Assembly (NCBI GenBank): GCA_015680685.1 | Contig: MNCI01022125.1 | Location: 631,662-695,661 of the forward strand | Direction: 5' to 3' | Source of the DNA: Gnetum montanum | Lineage: Eukaryota > Streptophyta > Gnetopsida > Gnetales > Gnetaceae | Length of the DNA: 64,000 nucleotides | Shown: one piece after another, positions 55,388 through 64,000 of the stretch | How the letters are laid out: every line of letters begins with the position of its first letter | Numbering within the stretch: position 1 is the first letter of the stretch | Position numbers and translations under genes: made by a program | Notes under the pieces: model-generated | What the model saw: only the letters and a program-made list of their open reading frames with translations | Told to the model about the DNA's origin: nothing | The model's database searches: none

Positions 55388-57715
55388 ATGTCTTCTTCTC
55401 ATAGGAGTGATTCTCCACCCAAGTCTAATGGAGTACATCCATTGGCACCTCAACAATATCAAGTAGTATATGTTCATCCTAATGAGTATGTACCAAATTT
55501 CATCTTCATCCTACACTAGGATGAATAGCTATAATGACATGACATGGAGAGAAACATTATGTTATCGCCTGATCAATCCATTCTTGTAGTGCCCCAACAA
55601 ATGCTTATACAATAGGGTCTCTAGGAACTTCATGCTGAGTATGTTGTGTAAGATAGTGATGCCAGGGATTATCGTCCCACTAAGGCATAACATCTCATAG
55701 ATCGCTAGTTAGAACAACGTCATGAATTTGGGAAGGGAAAAGGATTTAATGATTTCCCATTCCTACTATACCAAGAAGATGGTGGAGAACCTTTTCCTAG
55801 GGGTTTACCATTTAATGAAATTCCTCTCTTTAACTTTAGTAAAGGAGATCAAAGCCAAAACCTGCAGTCCACTATTCACAATCTTGGTTCTGGTAAGAAT
55901 GGATCCAATAACAAAGAAGGATCCAAAGAGGCAAGCGAAGGTAGGGATGCGAATAAGAAACAATATTGTGATGATGGCTGTGATTTCCAAAGAGGGGGTA
56001 GTAGGCATCATGATGATGCTAGTCCTCCTTCCTCTTCACCTTTTTCATCATCTTCTTCTTCTTCTGACTTTGATTGCAATCGCAGGAAGCAAGACCATGA
56101 TGGAGGTGACCAAAATGACCAATGGGACTGAAATGATTATAGGGATCATTAGGCAAGGCAAGATCAAGGGTGTAGACATTTAAGAGAGGCATATTTCCAT
56201 GAACAAAGGGGTAGCAAAGGCCATCATAGGCACCATAATCATGGCCTTAATGAGCCTTTTCTTACTACCCAAAGTATGCTCAATATTGTATAGGCAATAC
56301 AAATTCCAACAAGGCATGTAACAGATAGTTGGATCAAATGGCTAGAAATGAACAATATTCCTTGATTCAAAGGGGGATATAACTCTGATCCATAAAACCA
56401 TCTCCAAGCTTTTCAAGATGCATCTGCCTTGCAAAACATAGGGAATGAGTGGCAAAAACTTAAGTTGTTTCCAAGGACACTCATCAAAGAAGCAAAGAAC
56501 TGGTACTAGTCCTTAGACTCAAACTATATCAAATAATGGAGTACCATGCTTGAATTTTTTAATGATAAATATCAAACATAATCCAGAGTGTCCAACTTGA
56601 GAAGGCAAATCCAAGGATGAAAATAAGGAATACATGAACCCTTGGATGCCTCCATTGGCCAATACTATTCCTTAATGCACAAATGTCCTCGCCATGGTTA
56701 TTCTTAACTAGATTAACTTTGCCACATTGTAGACAAGCTTCAATCAGAAACAAGGAGAACCCTTAGTGTCTATGCCCAAGGACAACTGTTAGAATTAAGT
56801 GCCCATCAAATACAAAGACTAATTGAGCAAGTAGCTAAAGAGGGTGAATTAAGAAAAAGAGAAAATGCAGAAGAATATAACCATGATCCTTCCATTCGCA
56901 AGAGGGAGGTTTAATTCTATGACAATGAAGAAGAATCTACATCTGATGAGGTGGTGAATAGGAAAATCTTACGACTCCAAAAATTTCAATTTGAAATTAT
57001 AGCCAAGGTTGATTAGTTATGGGACTCCACAGATAGCATATTTCAAGCTGTCCTAAAAATTGCTAAAGAGTCCAAAGAACAAGGTAACGATAATGAGCGC
57101 AGGAGGCATAAGAAAGTTTAATGTGACTATCAAAAAGGTAAGGGCAAGATTATTGTAATAGAAGAAGTTGCAAAAAGTGAATCAGATGATGGTGGTGGGT
57201 GTAACATCTGCCAATATGAACATCTTAAGGAATGTTTCCCCATAGTGTTACATTTACAATAGTCTAGGATGTATGCTTTGAATCTATGACTAACACAAAG
57301 ACAAACATCCAGAAAATTACCTTATCCTCAAGGTAATTTTAGGCAGTTCCACTAGCAATAGAAATATTATCCAAGTAGAACTCCACCACAACCATATGAG
57401 TAGTATTAATAGTGGCAACAACCACAATCATGGATGCTAGCACCACCAAGGCAACAATACCCATACAAACAACCTAATCCATATGGGTACTATGTTTAGC
57501 AGCCCTTGTCTCCACATGACTCCTCTAGTCACATTTCTACTTTTTAATCTCATTACCACCCTTCTGATTATTATCAAACTCATTCTCCACATGAAAAAAG
57601 AGATGCCACCTTTTATCCTTATCCCCCTCATATCCCTGCACATGTTCCTCCTCCAACTGCACAACTACTACCTACTCCACCTATGTAGGGTAAACTACTA
57701 GCTCTACTGTAATAA
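55388..57715 (+). pseudogene. Gag of Athila-like element 3
   Basis: ATG at 55388 (MSSSHRSDSPPKSNGVHPLA). A later frame has a charged Gly/Asp/Ser-rich part with a serine run (about 56040-56065). The core follows at 56300-56620: WIKWLEMNNIP, GGYNSDP, NHLQAFQDASALQNIGNEWQ, KLKLFPRTLIKEAKNWY, MLEFFNDKYQT, SRVSNLRRQIQ. Linker blocks include GELRKRENAEEYNHDPSIRK. A zinc-knuckle remnant CNICQYEHLKEC lies at 57200-57236, with the last Cys/His displaced. A proline-, tyrosine- and glutamine-rich tail ends near 57690. About 25 stops. Same family as element 2. Confidence 0.8.
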
Positions 57716-57949
57716 TGTAATGCTACTAGGCCATTAATCTATAACTGGTTCATCAACTGAGTGGGTCAAATACTCAATCAAAGGAAAGACCTTTCCTTCA
57801 ACCCCAAAATCCACCTAAGCCCTCAAATACACCTACGGTTGACAACCCTATCCCTCCATCTTCCTCTGTATCACATTCCTTCAGGTCCCTTTCAAACTAA
57901 ACACTACCTAAGATCCATACTATGATACTTACTCACACTGTATCTGATT

Positions 57950-58265
57950 GAATCCATGCTGGAAATGTTTTCAAGATATTAGTCGATCTTAGAAGTCCAC
58001 TCATTTATTTGCAAATTGTTGGGAATGAACCATGCAAATCTCTTCTCAACTCAAGTTCTAGTATCAATTTAATTTCTCATGAGATGTACACTACATGGAA
58101 CCTACCTCCTCTCAAGAAGAGCGAAAGCATATTAGAATTGGTAGACCAATCCATCTCTATTCCATTGGGACTAGTGGAAGACATTAGAACCACTATCTGT
58201 AGGTGGTCTTGTCCTACTGATTTCCTAGTGATTAAGGTGGAGTATTCCAATCATCATGGGAAGGG
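57950..58265 (+). pseudogene. Aspartic protease of element 3
   Basis: CKSLLNSSSSINLISHEMYT and SILELVDQSISIPLGLVEDI, then CPTDFLVIKVEYSN. The active site expected as D-S/T-G is N-S-S here, so both Asp and Gly are lost. 58009-58284 is still open. It lies between Gag and RT as expected. Confidence 0.7.
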
Positions 58266-58889
58266 CATGGCTTACCACCATTAATGCAAGAATGGGCATC
58301 ATAGATCTATCCCTAGAAATATCCAAATAAAATTCATTTGAAAATATTGAAAAGGAGTTCCATGCATCGCATACAATGATACAGTGTGCAATTGTGTGCA
58401 GAAACTCTAGGCTATGAAACAAGTATCTATCTCTGCATGCAACTAGTGTCCACCATAAGTAGAAATTCAAAGGTGCCTATATGCAACAGCTTCAAAATAT
58501 GAGGGTACCCAATGACTGAACACTGATTCTGAGAGTAGCACACATTGCATGGAACCAACTAAGAGCTTGACATGCACATAGGTCGCAAGCATGGATGAAA
58601 TAGAGCAAATTCATCACCAACTCTTTGATGATGCAAATGATGATACTTATTGGAAAGAGTAGGAGATTCCTAAAAATTTCAAGTAAGAGCCCCCTAAACT
58701 AAAAATGCTACTGGTCAAAATGGAATATGTGTTTTTAAAAAATAGGAAGCCAATCATAATCAATGCAAATCTTGCTCCAGAGTAGAAAACGATGCTGCTG
58801 AATGTGGTTGAAAAATGTTCAGTAGCTTTTGTTTGGTCATATCTTGAACTCACAAGAATTAATCCTAGGATATGCTAACATCATATCTA
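58266..58889 (+). pseudogene. Protease-RT linker of element 3
   Basis: Degraded region with weak coding character, for example an ANDDTYWKE-like acidic string near 58630 and a KPIIINANLAP-like string near 58745. No domain is recognised. Confidence 0.3.
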
Positions 58890-59620
58890 CACTGATTTGA
58901 CCATGAAGCCAAAGAGACAACCATAGGGGAAATTGAACCCCAAACTGAAGTAGGTCATCAAAGAGGAAATTGAACAACTCCTAAAGGTAGGGTTCATTTA
59001 TCCCATTATAGATAATGAGTGGGTTAGTCTACTTGTGATTGTACCAAAGAAAGGAGGCAAGTGGCAAGTATACATCGATTTTCTACTACTAAATATGACA
59101 ACATTCAAGGACCATTTTCTGTTGTCATTTGTTGATCAGGTGTTAGACACAATATCTAGGTATTGCTATTATAGTTTTCTACATAGATATAGTGGCTATA
59201 ACCAACTTCAAATTTCACTAGAGGACCAGGTCAAGACAACATTCATGAGTTCTTGGGGGAATTTTTCATATCACAAGATGCCATTTGGTCTATGTAATGC
59301 TCCTGCTACATTTCAATGCCTAGTTCTGAGCATTTTTCAACAGCAAATCAGAAGTGGTATGGACGTCTTCATGGATGACTTCTTCACCTATGGAGCTACA
59401 TCTAAATAAGCCCTAGACTACCTTGAACAAGTGCTAAAGTGATGTGTTGAAACCAACTTGCAACTTAATTGGAGAAAAAGGCACCTAATGATCAAGGAAG
59501 GCATTGTATTAGGGCACAGAATATCACAAGCAAGAATTGAGGTAGACCTTGAGAAAATAAGGGTCATTGAAGGAGTAACCAACCAACCAGAAACTATCAA
59601 AGATGTTTGATCATTTCTTA
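58890..59620 (+). pseudogene. Reverse transcriptase of element 3
   Basis: VIKEEIEQLLKVGFIYPIID, NEWVSLLVIVPKKGGKWQVY, FVDQVLDTISRYCYYSFLHR, YSGYNQLQISLEDQVKTTFM, YHKMPFGLCNAPATFQ. The intact catalytic box VFMDDFFTYG is near 59373. Then LQLNWRKRHLMIKEGIVLGH and ARIEVDLEKIRVIEG. A 124-codon open piece (59035-59409) covers fingers and palm. Family: non-chromovirus gypsy, Athila/Tat side. The first substrate motif Y(I/V)D(Y/F)xxLN is changed to IDFLLLN. Confidence 0.85.
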
Positions 59621-60180
59621 AACATATTGGCTACTACTAGTTATTTATAGAGAATTTCTCTAAGATCACAAGGCCATTGGTGAAGTTGACAAAGAAAGAT
59701 GCTCCATTTTTCTGGACCGTAGAATGTGAAAAAGCATTCCAACAACTGAAAGAGAAACTTGTAGAAACTCTAATTCTACAAGCACCTGACTACTCCAAAC
59801 CATTTCATGTCATGATGGATGCATCAAATTATGCCTTGGGAACCATTCTTACATAGTTGGATGACAAGAAACATCCATACTACATCCACTACACTAGCCG
59901 AAGCATTATGGGTGCACAACTAAACTACACCACTATAGAAAAAGAATTGATGGCAGTGGTGTTTATCCTAAAGAATTTTAGGCATTATGTGCTTGAATAT
60001 AAGGTGTTTTTGTAGATGAATCATAGTGTCAACCACTTCTTGATGAACAAGCCAACGGTGAGCCCCCATGTTATACGGTAACTGGTGATCTTGCAGGAAT
60101 TCAATCTTATGATGGTAGATCAAAAGGGCACTAAGAATGTGATCGCTGATCACTTGTCTTGGTTATGATAGGATGAAAAA
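59621..60180 (+). pseudogene. RNase H of element 3
   Basis: APFFWTVECEKAFQQLKEKL, APDYSKPFHVMMDASNYALG (first catalytic Asp), HYTSRSIMGAQLNYTTIEKE (catalytic Glu), LMAVVFILKNFRHYVL, then GTKNVIADHLSWL, which is the usual end (NVVADHLSRL). Only a few stops. Confidence 0.8.
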
Positions 60181-60329
60181 GAGGAAGAAAACCCACTATC
60201 TGATATGTTTCATAATGAACTCCTCTTTGCTATGGCTATAAGTGAATAATTGCCCAATTCTCACCTAAGAGATGCCATAAGGGTTGGACCACTGGAAGAA
60301 ATAGTAGTTTCTCCACTAGGTAGAACACT

Positions 60330-61470
60330 TCATGGAGATCAACGAACACCTCTACAAGGTGTGTGCTGATAGCCTGGTTCGATGGTGTGTCTTTGATGCC
60401 AATCAACTACACATTCTCCAAGATGCTCATGAAGGTCCTTATGGAGGACACTATGCTAGGAGGTGCATGGCCATTAAAATCCTAATGGTAAGCTACTATT
60501 GGCCAACAACCTTCAGGGATGCTCACCATTGCGTTTGCTCTTGTGAATGATGCCAACGAGATGGTGGAATGACTACTTGAATGAAGGGATCTTAACAATG
60601 GATTCAACCATTGAAACCCCTTAACATTTGGGGCATTGATTTCGTGGGTTCCATCATGCCCATGTCAAATGAAAAGGTGTACATCATAGTCACTATTAAC
60701 TATTGTACAAAATGGGCAAAAGAAACAGCCATCATCAACTGTACATCTTCTACTATTGCTTAGTTTGTACAACAAAATGTTGTAAATAGGTTTGGTGTGC
60801 CACGTACATTAATTTTTGATAATGAAACTCACTTTACAGGCACTACTTTTCAAAAGCTCATGCAACACTTAGGGGTTGAACGTAAAGTCACAACACCCTA
60901 CCACCCCTAAGCCATGGTCAAGCTAAGGTTACCAATAGGGAAATCAAAATGATTCTAATAAGAACTATTAGCAAATATAGGAAATACTAGAGCACGAAAC
61001 TCAATGATGCCCTTTGGGCCTACCACTCAACATGGAAACTTTCTATAGGCTATTCTCCCTATGAGTTTGTGTATGGAAAATTACCAACACTTCCTATTCA
61101 ATTTAAGCTATAAACACTTTCAATAGCCTATGACATTGACCTTAACTTGAGTTTAGCACAAAAAGAAAGACTAATGAATCTCAATCTACTAGACAAAAAT
61201 CAATTGGTGGCCCTATCATCTAAAGAGTTGAACAAGGCCTACAACAAAAAGTGCCATGACCTTAAAATTAGAAAAGTCTAATTTTAACTAGAAGATAAGG
61301 TTCTCTACTGGAACCCCACACATTTGCCTTAATGAACGAAGTTCCAAATGTTGTAGGAAGGACCTTACATCATTTATGAAACTTTTCCTTTTGGGGCCAT
61401 GATGATCTACAAACCTAAGAGCCCAAACAAAAAATATTTGGCCAACATCTAATAAATCAAACTTTTCCTC
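60330..61470 (+). pseudogene. Integrase of element 3
   Basis: In frame from 60332: LYKVCADSLVRWCVF, LHILQDAHEGPYGGHYARRC (two His of the HHCC domain), YYWPTTFRDAHHCVCSCE, stop, CQRDGG. Core: LNIWGIDFVGSI (first Asp), VTINYCTKWAKETAII, VVNRFGVPRTLIFDNETHFT (second Asp), MQHLGVERKVTTPYHP. The region with the third acidic residue is frameshifted. C-terminal remnants continue to about 61470. Its 5' end has a frame change from RNase H. Confidence 0.8.
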
Positions 61471-63519
61471 AAGCATAAGCCAACTAATACAACAAACACC
61501 TCATCGTATGGACAACCACGCTCCATATTTTAGATCTTCTCCTTTCAACTTAGTCATGGGGGAGATGGTCATCCATGCTAACCATATAAGTGGCTCCTTA
61601 GTTTTTCACCCTTTTTGTTTTACACAATTTTTGGTTTACAACTTTTTGTTTTGCACATTCTTTATTTTACATATTCTTGTTTTCATGTTATTAATCTTTT
61701 CTAATTTTTTTTTACACCATCATTAGTACATTTGCTATTTCTTGAATATTTTACACTTTCTTTTATATTTTCTTTTATTTTAGTGTGATTTTCTAACTTT
61801 TTGTTAATAAGTGTTAGGTATAGTGGCAATGCATTACTTAATGGTGGTATGTACTATTTTGTTATTTTATTGTTGGTATTTAGATTCTAGCTTTGAATTT
61901 CATAACAGATGATTAGGACATGGTTTCTTTTCCATGCAACAAGCAATGAATCCACAACATTTACCCATCCACAAACTCTATGGTTTTCCTTGTTTTGGAA
62001 ATGTGCAATCCCTATTTGATTAATAAAACATTAACAAATTTATAACTTTGATAGTTTCCAAAAATGGAAAGGATTCAAAGGTTTGAACAGGATGTGACTT
62101 CAAATGGATTTGATATTCTTTGTCGCTTTTTATTTTACTAGGTGCATGTGTGTTTTCATGGATTTCTTATCATTCCATGTCGACCAATAAAAGAAAGTTG
62201 AATAAGTCTTTGCATGATGTGGTTCTCATCAAAGAAAATGATGGGAATTCAAAGCACACCCCTTAGACATAATAAATGAATAAGTTTTTGCATGGTATGG
62301 TTCTCATTTAAAAAACAAAAAAAAATTATGGGGATTAAAAGCACATCCCTTAGACAAAATAAATAGGCTACAAGCACGGGTTATGGGACTAGAAAGACAT
62401 GTTGCCCATGCCTAAAGGTCCCCTCTAACTAAAACCCTTCCTCACTTCCTACTTCTCTTGTCTTCTCTAATAAGGAATGGTGGTTGTTCTATGGGAGCAC
62501 TCTTGTGTCTCAGGGGGGTGGACTAGTCTTAGAATGGCGATGCAAAGCCACTAAATGTGGTTGGCTTTGGTCTAGACTAATGATGGATCCTATCAAGTCA
62601 TTTAACCATAAAATTCACAAGGGACTTCATGTGACCTTAATCAAGAACTCCATTCCACTCTCTCTCATCCATTTATGCTTTCCATGTCTCACCTCACTGC
62701 TAGTTTCATGTTCTTGTTTGATGTCTTGGTTTAATGTGTCAAAATTCTTAGGTAGTTTCTTTTGGGTTTTTGTACTTAACCTTCTATAACCATTAATCAT
62801 CCACAGAACACACAAACTCTTTAGTTTGAAGTTATGCAAAGGCATAAAAGGCCTATGCTAATTTGGGGAGGATCCACTTGTATATCTTTTAGTGGTGTTA
62901 GTTAAGTTCTTTACCCTTAGACACTCTTAAAATCAAATCCTTTTATTTACCTATCAATGACATTCGTTTGTGCACATCTTCACAACATTTTTTAGTAGAC
63001 TTTTCTTTTTATTGTTGTGAATTCTTACACCCTCTTCAAATATTTTTTTCTGTAGAAATTTTTCAAATTTAATGGACCACTTATCTATTTTACCCTATTT
63101 TTCGACCTTCCCACTAACACTCCTAATGAAATTTATCTACCACAATCACAAACTAGCTAAGTGTAACCATCGACGAGACAAGGCATTTTCGCAACTATGT
63201 GTTACACATTGCATACTAATTCATGATTCTATTGTGATTATTGTAGGAAGCATGGACTAGAAGTGGGACTATCTTCACCAAGAATGATGTAGTAGTACCA
63301 CACAATGAGAACTATTCATGATAATTAGCTCTTCTCTCTTGCTCTTTAGCCGCCAAGAGGGGTGGATGTCAGTTTTGCCTAGGGTGCTTATTTCTCTTAT
63401 CATGAACACCCAATTTTGTTAATTTAGTCAGGTTGTATGTTAATCAATAATCCCATACCTTCTCAATATTTTGTAAGGAACTTGTTCCTCCTCTTCTTCA
63501 CTCAAGTATGAGTTTTCAT
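61471..63519 (+). other. 3' non-coding region of element 3
   Basis: T-rich after the integrase; no env-like ORF is recognisable. 62877-62896 matches element 4's region at about 35553-35572 (minus), and 63420-63500 matches 31726-31790 (minus). Element 3 lacks any clear counterpart of element 4's coiled-coil ORF. Confidence 0.5.
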
Positions 63520-63534
63520 TCAATTGTGGAGGTA
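63520..63534 (+). other. Polypurine tract of element 3
   Basis: AATTGTGGAGGTA directly precedes TGATAAG of the right LTR. Confidence 0.55.
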
Positions 63535-64000
63535 TGATAAGTCATGTTTTGACATGCTCTAATATCAAATACCCAATATCAAAGTCACGACATCAGATAC
63601 TTGATGTTAGAGCCTAGGACGCGATGTCGAATATCTTATATCACGGGGTATATGTTGGTCTATAAATATAGCACTTGAGCTCATGATTTTCATATAGTTT
63701 TTCATAGTTTTTGCATAAAGTAGTGAAGCTCTTGCAATATGTTTTCTCCAGAGTTAGAATATTTTCTAAGTGCCTGCAGTAGGAGTTTGAGTGTGTACAG
63801 ATCTTTATTCAAGCATCGATGTACCTAAGCACAGCAATGTGATAGGAATAAAAATGAATCATTTTGATAATCCTTATAGCACTAAGAATAGATTAATTTT
63901 TCCTTTAATGTACTTTACTTTCATGTACTTACTTTAATGCATTTAAATTAATCAATTAATGTCCAATTATTAATGAACACAAACATGACCACTTCAAGCA
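63535..64000 (+). mobile_element. LTR3R: 3' LTR of element 3 (cut by window end)
   Basis: Begins TGATAAGTCATG. Dyads lie at 63560-63652 and a TATA at 63661-63670. It aligns with 50833-51196 and then directly with 54727 onward, giving the empty site of the 3.5-kb insertion. About 400 bp should lie beyond the window. Confidence 0.85.

Noticed and set aside
55722-56183. 153-codon Met/Ile/Leu-rich plus-strand ORF.
   Set aside because: Off-frame shadow of the element 3 Gag charged region; the true frame reads Gly/Asp/Ser-rich sequence.
1-64000. CRISPR arrays, prokaryotic operons, rRNA or phage features.
   Set aside because: No direct-repeat/spacer pattern and no bacterial gene organisation. All recognisable coding is from plant LTR retrotransposons.

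Overview
The window looks like intergenic DNA from a large, AT-rich seed-plant nuclear genome. Heavy, old retrotransposon decay with relict elements longer than 10 kb would suit a gymnosperm, but the sequence alone cannot fix the taxon. I see no intact host gene, rRNA, convincing tRNA or CRISPR array. Nearly everything recognisable is a nested, mutated LTR retrotransposon: one Ty1/copia 3' end and at least seven Ty3/gypsy elements or fragments. Most open reading frames carry in-frame stops, many at codons that C-to-T decay of CAA, CAG or CGA would produce.

Layout. 1-1283: 5' end (gag start, PBS, LTR) of a minus-strand Athila-like gypsy element (element 1), inserted in a plus-strand copia element whose RNase H, PPT and 3' LTR fill 1284-3353. 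3354-6240: no gene recognised, one tRNA-like/SINE-like trace. 6690-8300: minus-strand gypsy gag and leader (element B). 8390-10230: LTR-like DNA with strong palindromes. 10230-13589: gag, PBS and LTR of a second minus-strand Athila-like element (element 2). 13590-20540: element D1, a minus-strand gag-protease element with no visible RT or integrase, plus the last exon of a gene on the opposite strand. 21165-24665: a roughly 190-bp tandem array in which units carry a palindrome. 25017-29349: a decayed, intron-containing, plus-strand gene of unknown family, convergent with a second gag-protease copy (D2, 30086-30834). 30835-37045: element 4, with an Athila-like 3' LTR, an unusual coiled-coil ORF behind an LTR-like promoter, and a gag tail. 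38990-44743: minus-strand Athila-like gag-pro-RT-INT (element 6). 44940-49168: plus-strand Tat-like pol (element 7). 50608-50832: gag scrap cut by element 3. 50833-64000: plus-strand Athila-like element 3 with both LTRs (the right one cut by the window), its left LTR split by a 3,522-bp TG...CA insert with a perfect 5-bp target duplication.

Two themes stand out. First, D1 and D2 share a design: gag and protease on one strand, and facing them a spliced antisense gene with a conserved short last exon. In D2 this gene is preceded by a long palindromic satellite. Second, dyad-symmetric repeats recur in the LTRs or promoter regions of several families (GATATC-type, GACATC-type, CTATGCTACGTAGCATAG-type, CCATGCTAGCTAGCATGG-type). 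Their sequences differ but their palindromic form is kept, which hints at a shared regulatory use.
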